From Pseudomonas sp. SCB32 (GTDB lineage Bacteria > Pseudomonadota > Gammaproteobacteria > Pseudomonadales > Pseudomonadaceae), in the NCBI RefSeq assembly GCF_009189165.1, contig NZ_CP045118.1:434001-498000 (forward strand): 64,000 nt of DNA, in the 5' to 3' direction. The notes under the pieces were generated by a model. It had not been told where the DNA came from and did not search any database. It saw nothing but the letters and a program-made list of their open reading frames with translations. Position numbers and translations under genes: made by a program. This document shows positions 10,801-19,414 of the stretch, piece by piece; position 1 is the stretch's first letter, and each line of letters begins with the position of its first letter.

Positions 10801-13800
10801 ATGCGCCGCTGGCGCTGGACGAACTCCCGGGCACCACGGAGCCGTCCCCGGCTGCGCCGATTGCCTCGGCTGACGAGCTGAGCTGGGACGTCGAGCTGCC
10901 CGTGGCCGAACAGCGGCTGGTCAGCGATGACAACTGGACGCTCGGTGAACTGTCCGAGATGCCCGCCGTGGCGCAAGGCATCGACTTCAGCCTGGATGCG
11001 CCGCTGGAGCTGGAAACCCGGCCCGCCGCCAGCGCCGACGAACCTCTCGCTTCGGCAGAAGGCTGGAGCGAGCTGGATATCGCCGACCTCGACCTGCCGG
11101 AAGTCGAGCTGCCGAGTCCGCCGCCGGTGGTGGAACCGGTCACCGAGGTGATCGAGAAACCGATGTCCCTCGCGCAGGTGATGGCTGCTCCCACCCAGGC
11201 CATCAATCCGCCTGCGCAGGACGTACCGCCCAGCCTGCTGCCGCCGCCGGCCGATGAAGAGCCGATGGACGACGAGCTGCGCGAAGTCTTTATCGAAGAA
11301 GCCGGCGAGGTGCTGGAAACCATCGGCGACCATCTGCCGGCCTGGATGGCGAACGCCGACGAACGCGATGCGCTGACCGAAATCCGCCGCGCCTTCCACA
11401 CCCTCAAGGGCAGCGGCCGCATGGTCCGCGCCCTGGTGATCGGCGAGCTGGCCTGGTCCATCGAAAACCTGCTCAACCGCGTACTCGATCGCAGCATTTC
11501 CACCAGCCCTGCCGTACAGCAGGTGGTGCAGGACGTGGTTGCGCTGATGCCGGAGCTGGTCGAGGAATTCGCCGCCAACGCCCAGCGCCAGCGTGACGAT
11601 GTCGATCGCCTGGCCGCCACCGCCCATGCCCTGGCCAAGGGGCAGCCGGTCCCGCCGCCAGGTGGTGGACAACCGGAAGCCACCGTCGAGGCCAGCGTCG
11701 AGGATACCCACGCGCCCGTCGCGGCGAGCAGCGTGGAGGTCGAAGGCGAAAGCCTCGACCCGCAACTGCTGGAGATCTTCCGTAACGAGGCGGAAACCCA
11801 TCTGGAAACCCTGGTCGGCTTCCTCGCCGATTGCGCGCAGCAGCTGCCGCAGCCGGTGACCGACGACCTGCAGCGCGCCCTGCATACGCTCAAGGGCAGC
11901 GCGCACATGGCCGGCATCCTGCCGATCGCCGAGATTGCCACGCCGCTCGAGCGGCTGATGAAAGAGTTCAAGACCAACCTGCTGCAGATCGACCTGCGCG
12001 AGGCCGAGTTGCTGCACGGTGCCGAGCGTCTGTTCCGTGTCGGTCTGGATCAGCTCCTGCAGGGCCGCCCGCTGGCGCCTATCGAAGGAAGCGCCGAGCT
12101 GCTGGCGCGCATCGCCCAGTTGCACCAGGAACGCCTGGAGGCCGCCGAGGCCAAGCGTCGTGGCGAGAGCGGCGAAGGCGGCAGCGACCCGCATTTGATC
12201 GGCGTATTCCTCGCCGAGGGCATGGACATCCTGCTGGACGCCGAAGACCTGCTGCGGCGCTGGCGCGAACACCCACAGGAGCGCCAGGAGCTGGGCGCCC
12301 TGCACGACGAACTGGAAACCCTCAGCCGCGGCGCGCAAATGGCCGAGCTGCCACAAATGGCCGAGCTGGCCGATGCGCTGCTGGCGGTCTATGGCGAAGT
12401 GCAGCGGGGTCGGCTCGATGTTGGCGAAGCCTTCTTCAGTGCCGCCGAGGAGGCCCACGAAGCGCTGATCGGCATGATGGACCAGGTGGCTGCTGCGTTG
12501 CAGGTCAGCGCACGCCCGGAACAGGTCCAAGCGCTGCGCCGCCTGCTGGACTCGGTGACCGGGCCGGAGGAGGACTTCGTCGACCTGGAGAGCCTGACCG
12601 CCGACGACTTCCCGGCCGAGGACGAAGAGTTCCTGCTCGACACCCGCCCGGTGGCCGAGGAAGACCTGCCGGACGGCCTGACCTGGCCGCCCCGCAATGA
12701 CGCCGCCGAACAGGCGCAGAACGCCGATGACGATGAAGTCATCACCGCCACCGACCCACGCCCGCACACCGCGCCGCAGCATCCGCCGCAAGCGCTGGAC
12801 GAGGAAATGGTCGCGATCTTCCTCGAAGAGGCGGTGGATATCCTGGATAACGCCGGCCAGGCGCTGGATCAGTGGCTGAAGTCGCCGGAGGCCCTGGCGG
12901 CCCTGTCGACCCTGCAGCGTGACCTGCACACCCTCAAGGGTGGCGCGCGCATGGCCGAGATCCGCGAGATCGGCGACCTGTCCCACGAACTCGAATCGCT
13001 CTACGAAGGCCTGCTGGACCACCGCTTCCAGCACAGCCCGGCATTGGGCGATCTGCTGCGCACCTGCCACGACCGCCTGGCCACCCAGCTCGACCAGCTG
13101 CAGGCCGGCCAGGCGCTGACCGACCCGGCCGATCTGGTGCAGACCATTCGCACCTTTCGGCAGAACCCCGCCGCCGGCCTGAGCGCTTCACTGGCCCAGG
13201 CTCCCCTGGCGGTGGAAGCAGAAGCCGAAACGGAGCAGGAGCCGGTCGCGCAAGCCATCGAACTGGAGCTGCCCGCCGAGCCAGAGCTGGAAGTCGAAGC
13301 CGACACCGCCGAAGAGGCGCTGCCGGAGGTCGACGTGCAGTCCACCCTCGACAACGCCGAGACCCGGAACGTCGACGCTCCGCGCGAGATCGCCGAGGCG
13401 CGGGCCGCCGAAGCCGGCTACGAGCTGGACGACGAGCACGATCAGGAACTGGTGGAAATCTTCCTCGAGGAAGGTTTCGACATCCTTGAAAGCTCCTCCG
13501 GCGCCTTGCAGCGCTGGATGGAAAATATCGACAACAGCGTCGAACTGGAGGCGTTGCAGCGCGACCTGCACACCCTCAAGGGTGGCGCCCGGATGGCCGA
13601 GATCCGCCCCATCGGCGACCTTGCCCACGAACTGGAATTCCTCTACGAGGGCCTGTGCGGCGGGCGCCTGCGCGCAAGCCCGACCCTCTTCGAACTGTTG
13701 CAGCGCTGCCACGACCGTCTCGCCGAGATGCTCGAGGCCGTCCAGAGGCACCGTCGGATTCCGGAGGGCGACTCGTTGATCGAGGCGATCCGCCGATTTC

Positions 13801-16250
13801 GCGCAAGCCCCGACGAACAACTGAGTATCCCCAGCAGCGTCAGCCTGCAGCCGCTGGGCGCCGAATCGACCCTGCCGGAAGGTCCGGAAGCGGACATCCT
13901 CGACATCTTCCTCGAAGAGGCCGATGACCTCCTCGACAGCATGGAGCAGGCACTGGGTCGCTGGGACGGGGAGCGTGAGAACGGCGCCCTGGACGAGCTG
14001 CTGCGCATCCTTCACACCCTCAAGGGCGGCGCGCGCCTGGCTGGCCAGAGCAGCCTGGGCGACCTGGCCCATGACCTCGAACAGCACCTGTCCGAGGCCC
14101 AGCAGCAGGGTGCACCCTGGCCCGACAGCCTGTTGCTGGACGTTCAGTCCGGCTTCGAGGGGCTGCAGGCCGAGGTGGATCAGCTACGCCTGCACCTGGG
14201 TGAAGCCGATAGCGTCGAGGCGGACATCGAGGCACCGCGAGTCGAAGAGCCGGCTCCGCAGCACCTGCCGGTACTGCCCGAAGCCATCATGGCCGCCACT
14301 GTGCCGCAGCGCGTCGAAGCGCCGGTGGTGCTGCCCTTCGTCCGCCGTGCCCAGGAGGCCGCTCAGGAGGCGGCTACCCGCCGTGCACCGCAGGAACTGG
14401 TGAAGGTCCCCGCGCAGCTGCTCGAAGGGCTGGTCAACCTCGCCGGTGAGACCTCCATCTTCCGCGGTCGCGTCGAGCAGCAGGTGAGCGACGTCGGCTC
14501 GACCCTGACGGAAATGGAAGCCACCATCGAGCGGGTGCGCGACCAGCTGCGCCGTCTGGACACCGAGACCCAGGCGCAGATCCTCTCGCGCCACCAGGCC
14601 GACGCCGAGCGTGCCGGCTACGAAGAGTTCGACCCACTGGAAATGGACCGCTATTCGCAGTTGCAGCAGCTCTCGCGCGCGCTGTTCGAGTCCGCGTCCG
14701 ACTTGTTCGACCTGAAGGAAACCCTGGCCGCGAAGAACCGCGACGCCGAGACCCTGCTGCTGCAACAGGCGCGGGTCAACACCGAGCTGCAGGAAGGCCT
14801 GATGCGCACCCGCATGGTGCCCTTCGACCGCCTGGTTCCGCGTCTGCGCCGGATCGTCCGCCAGGTGGCGAACGAGCTGGGCAAGCAGGTGGAGTTCGTG
14901 GTCAGCAACGCCGAAGGCGAAATGGACCGCACGGTACTCGAACGCATCGTCGCGCCGCTGGAGCACATGCTGCGCAACGCGGTGGACCACGGCATCGAGT
15001 CCGGCGAGGCGCGCCGCCTGGCCGGCAAGCCGGAGGTCGGCACCATCCGCCTGACCCTCGGCCGCGAGGGTGGTGACATCCTCCTGACCCTGGGCGACGA
15101 CGGCGGCGGCATTCGCCTCGATGCGGTGCGCCGCAAGGCCATCGAACGTGGACTGATGACCGCTGACAGCGACCTGACCGACCATGAGGTGCTGCAGTTC
15201 ATCCTCGAGGCCGGTTTCAGTACCGCCGAGAAGATCACGCAGATTTCCGGCCGTGGCGTCGGCATGGACGTCGCCGCGTCCGAAGTGAAGCAGCTGGGCG
15301 GCTCCATCAGCATTCACTCGACGCTGGGCGAGGGCACCCACTTCAACATCCGCCTGCCCTTCACCGTGTCGGTGAACCGCGCGCTGATGGTGCTCTCCGG
15401 CGAGGACCTGTACGCCCTGCCGCTGAACACCATCGAAGGTATCGTGCGAGTCTCCCCGTACGAGCTCGAGGCGCTCTACGAGCAGGCCGCGGCCGAGGGC
15501 AACGCTTCGCCGCGCTTCGAATACGCAGGCCAGGACTACGAACTGAAGTACCTGGGCGACCTGCTCAACAATGGCCAGCATCCGAAGCTGGTGGGCCAGT
15601 CGCTGCCGCTGCCGGTGATCCTGGTGCGCTCGGCGGACCACGCCGTGGCGGTGCAGGTCGACGCCCTGGCGGGCTCCCGCGAAATCGTGGTGAAGAGCCT
15701 CGGCGCGCAGTTCGCCGGGGTTGCCGGTATCTCCGGCGCGACCATCCTCGGTGACGGCCGCGTGGTGGTGATTCTCGACCTGCTGGCGACCATCCGCGTG
15801 CGTCATGCCCACGCCCTGCAAGCGCAGCCGCGCCGCCAGCTGGTGGGGCCTGCCGTGGCGGAAGTCGAGCACCAGCGCCCGACCCTGGTCATGGTGGTGG
15901 ACGACTCGGTTACCGTGCGCAAGGTCACCAGCCGCCTGCTGGAACGCAACGGCATGAACGTGCTCACCGCCAAGGACGGGGTGGACGCCATCGCCCAGCT
16001 GCAGGATCACAAGCCCGACATCATGTTGCTGGACATCGAGATGCCGCGAATGGACGGCTTCGAGGTGGCGACGCTGGTGCGCCACGACGAACAACTCAAG
16101 GACCTGCCGATCATCATGATCACCTCGCGTACCGGCGAAAAGCACCGCGACCGTGCCCTGGCCATCGGCGTCAACCAGTACCTGGGCAAGCCGTACCAGG
16201 AATCCGAACTGCTGGAGAGCATCCTGAGCCTGGTGAAGTCCCATGTCTGA
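7863..16250 (+). CDS. chpA: hybrid histidine kinase ChpA (PilL) of the Pil-Chp system
   Basis: A 2795-residue CheA-type kinase, about 320 residues longer than the 2472 I recall for PAO1. The N-terminal FimL-like region starts MGDRHDYVALEWVKGEIAET and holds a phosphotransfer-like helix around His49. A long acidic Pro/Ala-rich linker spans roughly residues 565-1140 and contains four tandem repeats. Five HTLKG phosphotransfer domains follow, with His1179, His1341, His1689, His1903 and His2051. A further degenerate one has Glu1485 at the His position and may be one of the known Ser/Thr variants. The dimerisation region starts near 2160, the ATPase (MLRNAVDHGIE) near 2370, then a CheW domain, and a C-terminal receiver from 2673 with Asp2724. 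It phosphorylates PilG and PilH. The start follows the PAO1 N-terminus, and the end overlaps chpB by 8 nt. Confidence 0.97.
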   Translation: MGDRHDYVALEWVKGEIAETLKQARQALESYVENPQDPTRMGFCLAYIHQVRGTLQMVEFYGAALLAEEMEHLTQALIDHSVTSQGEALEVLMQAILQLPVYLDRIQSARRDLPMVVLPLLNDLRTARGEKLLSETSLFSPDLSRTAAALPVDALARLRTAEFPALLRKLRQMLQVALVGVIRNQDLPTNLGYMARVFARLESLCKDAPLGRLWVIASAIIEGLANGSIANGTSMRNLLRQVDREFKRLVDQGADAMNQPAPDELIKNLLFYVAKASDQSPRVRAVKDEYRLDDALPGEAVVDEERARLAGPDRDAMRSVVGALCEELVRVKDSLDLFVRSDRSVVGELESLLAPLKQIADTLAVLGFGQPRKVILDQIDVVGALARGQRKPDDATLMDVAGALLYVEATLAGMVGPSEAPGSEESRLPTTDVEQIHQVVIKEARNGLELAKDAIIEFIASQWNHEHLARVPELLTQVRGGLAMISQERAAKLLESCNRYIQEQLLVRQAVPDWHSLDTLADAMTGVEYYLERLSEDQGTQGDLILDVAEESLESLGYSVKPRPSILDAVEPQAPAPLDNPLDEIDVLASAALSADLAVEPEPQEAPSVPLAALDEPVDELPVAPVDDFSALSSPDELGLGELQTEAPTFEPLQLDTEPPAVAPVADLGAWSLDEPAATLPAEPADLSLDAALEPVALDIPAQEPNEPAWELDNVVEPAASEENLWETLDLGAESNALPIQPELSEAPTGNETSWSLEPVGESAPAAEEDWLSNDLSLSPAEPLAPLALDELPVTPQPTSAAPLDELSWDVAEVPAAEQPLVSDDNWTLGELSETPVLAEGVDLSLDAPLALDEHPAAIEPTQTALADELSWDVVELPTAELPAAEQVLVSDDNWTLGELSETPAVAEGFDFSLDAPLTLDELPGTLESVAAAATAPANELNWNVELPAAEQLLVSDDNWTLGELAETPALADGVDFSLDAPLALDELPGTTEPSPAAPIASADELSWDVELPVAEQRLVSDDNWTLGELSEMPAVAQGIDFSLDAPLELETRPAASADEPLASAEGWSELDIADLDLPEVELPSPPPVVEPVTEVIEKPMSLAQVMAAPTQAINPPAQDVPPSLLPPPADEEPMDDELREVFIEEAGEVLETIGDHLPAWMANADERDALTEIRRAFHTLKGSGRMVRALVIGELAWSIENLLNRVLDRSISTSPAVQQVVQDVVALMPELVEEFAANAQRQRDDVDRLAATAHALAKGQPVPPPGGGQPEATVEASVEDTHAPVAASSVEVEGESLDPQLLEIFRNEAETHLETLVGFLADCAQQLPQPVTDDLQRALHTLKGSAHMAGILPIAEIATPLERLMKEFKTNLLQIDLREAELLHGAERLFRVGLDQLLQGRPLAPIEGSAELLARIAQLHQERLEAAEAKRRGESGEGGSDPHLIGVFLAEGMDILLDAEDLLRRWREHPQERQELGALHDELETLSRGAQMAELPQMAELADALLAVYGEVQRGRLDVGEAFFSAAEEAHEALIGMMDQVAAALQVSARPEQVQALRRLLDSVTGPEEDFVDLESLTADDFPAEDEEFLLDTRPVAEEDLPDGLTWPPRNDAAEQAQNADDDEVITATDPRPHTAPQHPPQALDEEMVAIFLEEAVDILDNAGQALDQWLKSPEALAALSTLQRDLHTLKGGARMAEIREIGDLSHELESLYEGLLDHRFQHSPALGDLLRTCHDRLATQLDQLQAGQALTDPADLVQTIRTFRQNPAAGLSASLAQAPLAVEAEAETEQEPVAQAIELELPAEPELEVEADTAEEALPEVDVQSTLDNAETRNVDAPREIAEARAAEAGYELDDEHDQELVEIFLEEGFDILESSSGALQRWMENIDNSVELEALQRDLHTLKGGARMAEIRPIGDLAHELEFLYEGLCGGRLRASPTLFELLQRCHDRLAEMLEAVQRHRRIPEGDSLIEAIRRFRASPDEQLSIPSSVSLQPLGAESTLPEGPEADILDIFLEEADDLLDSMEQALGRWDGERENGALDELLRILHTLKGGARLAGQSSLGDLAHDLEQHLSEAQQQGAPWPDSLLLDVQSGFEGLQAEVDQLRLHLGEADSVEADIEAPRVEEPAPQHLPVLPEAIMAATVPQRVEAPVVLPFVRRAQEAAQEAATRRAPQELVKVPAQLLEGLVNLAGETSIFRGRVEQQVSDVGSTLTEMEATIERVRDQLRRLDTETQAQILSRHQADAERAGYEEFDPLEMDRYSQLQQLSRALFESASDLFDLKETLAAKNRDAETLLLQQARVNTELQEGLMRTRMVPFDRLVPRLRRIVRQVANELGKQVEFVVSNAEGEMDRTVLERIVAPLEHMLRNAVDHGIESGEARRLAGKPEVGTIRLTLGREGGDILLTLGDDGGGIRLDAVRRKAIERGLMTADSDLTDHEVLQFILEAGFSTAEKITQISGRGVGMDVAASEVKQLGGSISIHSTLGEGTHFNIRLPFTVSVNRALMVLSGEDLYALPLNTIEGIVRVSPYELEALYEQAAAEGNASPRFEYAGQDYELKYLGDLLNNGQHPKLVGQSLPLPVILVRSADHAVAVQVDALAGSREIVVKSLGAQFAGVAGISGATILGDGRVVVILDLLATIRVRHAHALQAQPRRQLVGPAVAEVEHQRPTLVMVVDDSVTVRKVTSRLLERNGMNVLTAKDGVDAIAQLQDHKPDIMLLDIEMPRMDGFEVATLVRHDEQLKDLPIIMITSRTGEKHRDRALAIGVNQYLGKPYQESELLESILSLVKSHV
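10275..11030 (+). repeat. four tandem in-frame repeats inside chpA
   Basis: Four in-frame copies of a 65-68-residue unit lie in the ChpA linker. Each unit has DELSWDV, then AEQxLVSDDNWTLGELSE, then FSLDAPLxLDE. The shared CAACTGG core falls at 10337, 10541, 10736 and 10931, so spacings are 204, 195 and 195 bp. The first copy begins near 10275 and the last fades after 11010. The units are acidic, with a conserved Trp and no Cys. They lie between the FimL-like region and the first HTLKG domain, so they probably act as a flexible spacer or short-motif docking array. The number of copies could vary between strains. Confidence 0.9.
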
Positions 16251-17274
16251 GCAGAGCACGCCGCGTATCGCGGTCATCGCCGACACCTCGCTGCAGCGCC
16301 ACGTGCTGGCCCAAGCCCTGGCCGGCCACGGCTACCAGGTGGTGCTCAACGCCGATCCGGCGCGCCTGGACAGCGAGCAACTGGACGCCTGCGAGACCGA
16401 CCTGTGGCTGGTGGACCTGGCACAACAGGAAGACTCGCCCCTGGTAGACAACCTGCTGGAGCAGTCGCGGATACCCGTGCTGTTCGGCGAGGGCCATGCG
16501 CCGGAGCGGCATTCCGAACATTACCCGCGCTGGGAACGGCGCCTGGTCTCCAAGCTGCGCAAGCTGGTGGGCGACCCCAGCGCCGGCGTCGGCCGCAGCC
16601 TCGCGGCGCTGCTTGAAGAAGCGCAGCGGCCGACCCGCGTGACGCTGCCCGACGACCTTGCCGCATCGCCCCTGAAAGCCGGCGAGCCGGCTTCGCAGGT
16701 CTGGTTGCTGGCGGCCTCGATGGGCGGACCGGCGGCGGTGAAGGCCTTCCTCGACGCGCTGCCCGGCGCCTTGCCGGTCGGCTTCCTCTACGCCCAGCAC
16801 ATCGATCCGGCGTTCGAGGCCAACCTGCCGCAGGCTGTCGGTCGTCACAGCCAATGGCATGTGAACACCGTGCGTGACGGCGATCCGGTGCGTTGCGGCG
16901 AAGTGGTGGTGGTGCCGATCAGCCAGGAGCTGGGCTTCGACGGCGAAGCGCAGATGCGTGTCCTTGATCGCCCCTGGCCGGAGCCCTACAGCCCGTCCAT
17001 CGACCAGATGATGCTCAACCTGGCCCAGCAGTACGGCGAGCGCTGCGGCGTGATCGTCTTCAGCGGCATGTGCAGCGACGGCAGCGCCGCGGCGGCCTAC
17101 GTGCGCCGGCAAGGCGCGGAAATCTGGACCCAGCGCGCCGACAGTTGCGCCTGTTCGAGCATGCCCGACAGCCTGCGCGAGGGCGGCTACAGCACGCTCA
17201 CCGCCGACCCGCGCGAGCTGGCGGCGGCGCTGGTCAACCATCTGGCCGCGCAGTGCGTGGCCGAAGTAACCTGA
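16243..17274 (+). CDS. chpB: CheB-type methylesterase ChpB
   Basis: A 343-residue protein whose C-terminal half is a CheB methylesterase expected to demethylate PilJ. The triad is visible: Ser159 in LAASMGGPAAV, His186 in YAQHIDPAF and Asp279 in GMCSDGSAAA. The N-terminal part has the rough length of a receiver, but I do not see a proper acid pocket, phospho-Asp or Lys, so activation by phosphorylation is doubtful. The ATG overlaps the chpA end by 8 nt, which suggests translational coupling. Confidence 0.94.
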   Translation: MSEQSTPRIAVIADTSLQRHVLAQALAGHGYQVVLNADPARLDSEQLDACETDLWLVDLAQQEDSPLVDNLLEQSRIPVLFGEGHAPERHSEHYPRWERRLVSKLRKLVGDPSAGVGRSLAALLEEAQRPTRVTLPDDLAASPLKAGEPASQVWLLAASMGGPAAVKAFLDALPGALPVGFLYAQHIDPAFEANLPQAVGRHSQWHVNTVRDGDPVRCGEVVVVPISQELGFDGEAQMRVLDRPWPEPYSPSIDQMMLNLAQQYGERCGVIVFSGMCSDGSAAAAYVRRQGAEIWTQRADSCACSSMPDSLREGGYSTLTADPRELAAALVNHLAAQCVAEVT

Positions 17275-17290
17275 AAGCTGGAGTGGTGCG

Positions 17291-17791
17291 ATGAGTGATC
17301 TTTCCGTGGTCAAGGAAGGCGGCCAGCCTGCCGTGGCGGCCAGCGCCGCGCCGGCGACCCTGACCGGCCTGCTGGTGCCGCTGGCCGATCGCAACCTGCT
17401 GCTGCCCAACGTGGCGGTGGCCGAGCTGATCACCTACCGCGCGCCGCACCCGGTGGACGGCCTGCCGGCCTGGTACCTGGGCCAGGTGGCCTGGCGCGAT
17501 CTGCGCCTGCCGCTGCTGTCCTTCGAGGCGGCCTCCGGCGGCCAGGCGGAAGTCGGCGCCGGCGCCCGGGTGCTGGTGCTCAACGCTCTCGGCGGGCGGG
17601 CCAACGTCAAGTTCCTGGCCCTGCTGGTGCAGGGTATTCCGCGTTCGCTGAAGGTCGGCGTCGACCTCAAGCGCGCCGACGTGCCGCTGGCGGCGCTGGA
17701 GCTGGATGCGGTGGGCCTGGGCGACGAGCAGGCGCGCATTCCCGACCTGGTCGCGCTGGAGCAGATGCTGGCCGACTCCGGCCTGATCTGA
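17291..17791 (+). CDS. chpC: CheW-like adaptor ChpC
   Basis: A 166-residue CheW-domain protein (TLTGLLVPLADRNLLLPNVAVAELI, then WYLGQVAWRDLRLPLLSFE). In P. aeruginosa ChpC is a second coupling protein of the Pil-Chp system and has been linked to chemotaxis toward some fatty-acid-type attractants, with PilI being the main adaptor. It starts 16 nt after chpB and ends 6 nt before chpD. Confidence 0.93.
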   Translation: MSDLSVVKEGGQPAVAASAAPATLTGLLVPLADRNLLLPNVAVAELITYRAPHPVDGLPAWYLGQVAWRDLRLPLLSFEAASGGQAEVGAGARVLVLNALGGRANVKFLALLVQGIPRSLKVGVDLKRADVPLAALELDAVGLGDEQARIPDLVALEQMLADSGLI

Positions 17792-17797
17792 TCGCCC

Positions 17798-18595
17798 GTG
17801 AGCGGCCTGCGACTCCTGCAGCTGGGTGATCAGCCCGGTTTCGAGGTGGCCAGCGCCACGCTCGGCGGCCATTCCTTCGAGCGCCACAGCCACGACGAAT
17901 TCGTCATCAGCGCCAACCTGCGTGGCGAGGAGAGCGTCTGGCTGGACGGGCGCACCTTCGACGCCGGCCCTGGCGCCATCACCAGCTACAACCCTGGACA
18001 GATCCAGGGCGGCGGAGTCGCCGAAGGCCAGCCCTGGCAGTTCGTCAGCCTCTACATTGCGCCGGATCAGTTGGCCTCGATGCTCGGCCTGCAGCGCCTG
18101 GAGTTCGAGCGATCGAGCGAGCGGCCGCCCGCTCTCGCCGGTGCCATGGCCGATGCCGTTGAGCGTGTGCTGGGCGATGACGCCTTCGTCCGCCAGCGCG
18201 GAGAGGAGCATCTGACGCTACTGCTGGCCGAGATCGCTCGTGTCATGGGCGTACGCCTGCCGCAGGAGGGTGCCGAGAGTGGCGGTCGGATTATCGAGCT
18301 GCAGGACTGGCTGGCCGCCGACCTGGCGCAACAGCCGAGCCTGGACGAGATGGCTGCCTATGCGGGGCTGTCGAAGTATCACCTGTTGCGCAGCTTCCAG
18401 AAGCAGGTGGGCTTGAGCCCCCGGCAATGGGCGATGCAACTGCGCACCCGGCGTGCCCAGGCGCTGCTTCGCGCAGGCCTTGCGGCCACTGACGTGGCGC
18501 ATGAGCTGGGCTTCGCCGACCAGAGCCACCTCAACCGGCACTTCCGCGCGGCCTATGGCGTATCGCCGGGGAGTTTCCAGCGCGCCCTGCGCTGA
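17798..18595 (+). CDS. chpD: AraC-family transcriptional regulator ChpD
   Basis: A 265-residue regulator with an N-terminal cupin-like sensing domain (ERHSHDEFVISANLRGEESV) and a C-terminal double helix-turn-helix AraC domain. Recognisable parts are SLDEMAAYAGLSKYHLLRSF and VAHELGFADQSHLNRHFRAAYG. Its start is GTG, six bases after the chpC stop. It sits in the pil-chp transcription unit but, as far as I know, has no clear role in twitching. It and ChpE may form a separate small regulator-exporter pair. Confidence 0.9.
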   Translation: MSGLRLLQLGDQPGFEVASATLGGHSFERHSHDEFVISANLRGEESVWLDGRTFDAGPGAITSYNPGQIQGGGVAEGQPWQFVSLYIAPDQLASMLGLQRLEFERSSERPPALAGAMADAVERVLGDDAFVRQRGEEHLTLLLAEIARVMGVRLPQEGAESGGRIIELQDWLAADLAQQPSLDEMAAYAGLSKYHLLRSFQKQVGLSPRQWAMQLRTRRAQALLRAGLAATDVAHELGFADQSHLNRHFRAAYGVSPGSFQRALR

Positions 18596-18669
18596 GCAAT
18601 CTCGTTCAAGTACGGTGTCCGTTGCCCAGGCAAAATCACGCCATCGCCCTTCTGTTCGAGAACTGATCC

Positions 18670-19278
18670 ATGACCCTGTTCTTCGCCGCACTGCTGTTCG
18701 GCATCGTCTTCTGCCTGTCCCCCGGCGCCGTGCTTGCCGAAACCCTGCGCCGTGGTCTCAACGGCGGCTTCCGCCCGGCGCTGCTGGTGCAGTTCGGCTC
18801 GCTGATCGGCGATGCCGTCTGGGCGTTGATCGGCCTGACCGGGCTGGCGCTGCTGCTCGGCCATGAGACGCTGCGCCTGCCGCTGACCCTGTCCAGCGCG
18901 GCGTACCTGGCGTGGCTGGGCGTGCAGAGCCTGCGCGATGCCCGTCGGGTGGGAGTGGTGGCGGGCGCCGGCGGCGAGCAAAACGCCGGGGCCTTCGCTT
19001 CCGGGGCCATGCTGTCGCTGTCGAACCCGAAGAACATTGTCTACTGGGGCGCGCTGGGCGGGGCCATGGCCGGGCTGGTGGAAGGCGTGCCGACGCTGCG
19101 GGACTCGCTGGTGTTCTTCGCCGGCTTCATGATGGCATCGGTGCTCTGCTGCTTCTTCTGCGCGGCGCTGGTGGACTGGCTGCGGCGCAACGCTTCGCCG
19201 CGCTGGCATCGGGTGAGCCACGCATTGTGCGGTGTGGTGCTGCTGCTACTGGCGGGGCTGGCGTTGCGGGGAATCTGA
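18670..19278 (+). CDS. chpE: LysE/RhtB-family membrane exporter ChpE
   Basis: A 202-residue hydrophobic protein of the LysE amino-acid exporter family with about six membrane segments. It begins MTLFFAALLFGIVFCLSPGAV, where the LSPGA turn is typical, and later has MLSLSNPKNIVYWGALGG. The substrate is unknown. It follows chpD after 74 nt, and an AraC regulator beside a LysE exporter is a common functional pair. It ends the pil-chp gene string, followed by REP sequence and the convergent rsmE. Confidence 0.88.
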   Translation: MTLFFAALLFGIVFCLSPGAVLAETLRRGLNGGFRPALLVQFGSLIGDAVWALIGLTGLALLLGHETLRLPLTLSSAAYLAWLGVQSLRDARRVGVVAGAGGEQNAGAFASGAMLSLSNPKNIVYWGALGGAMAGLVEGVPTLRDSLVFFAGFMMASVLCCFFCAALVDWLRRNASPRWHRVSHALCGVVLLLLAGLALRGI

Positions 19279-19303
19279 GGCGCCGGATGTTTCGGCGCTG
19301 GAC

Positions 19304-19395
19304 GGTTCGCGAGCAAGCTCGCTCATACAGGTCGCCGGTAAGTACAGTGCGCTTTTCGTAGGGCCGAGGGGGACGCCTAGTTCGTGCTCGCGAAC
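19304..19395. repeat. REP-type palindromic repeat pair
   Basis: Two REP-like units lie between the convergent genes chpE and rsmE. The first (19304-19331) contains GTTCGCGAGCAAGCTCGCTC, and the second (about 19356-19395) ends TGCTCGCGAAC in inverted orientation. The same two modules recur together at 50041-50138 and the first also at 44704-44786. Such elements are common between Pseudomonas genes and can act in mRNA stabilisation or termination. Confidence 0.85.
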
Positions 19396-19414
19396 CCGTC
19401 ATACGCCGAAGCGA

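Noticed and set aside
12309..12345. ChpA phosphotransfer domain with Glu1485 in place of His, taken at first as loss of one Hpt site
   Set aside because: ChpA is known to have six His domains plus Ser and Thr variants. Counting the N-terminal His49 helix with the five HTLKG sites already gives six, so the Glu-containing one is probably a known variant position and not a new loss.
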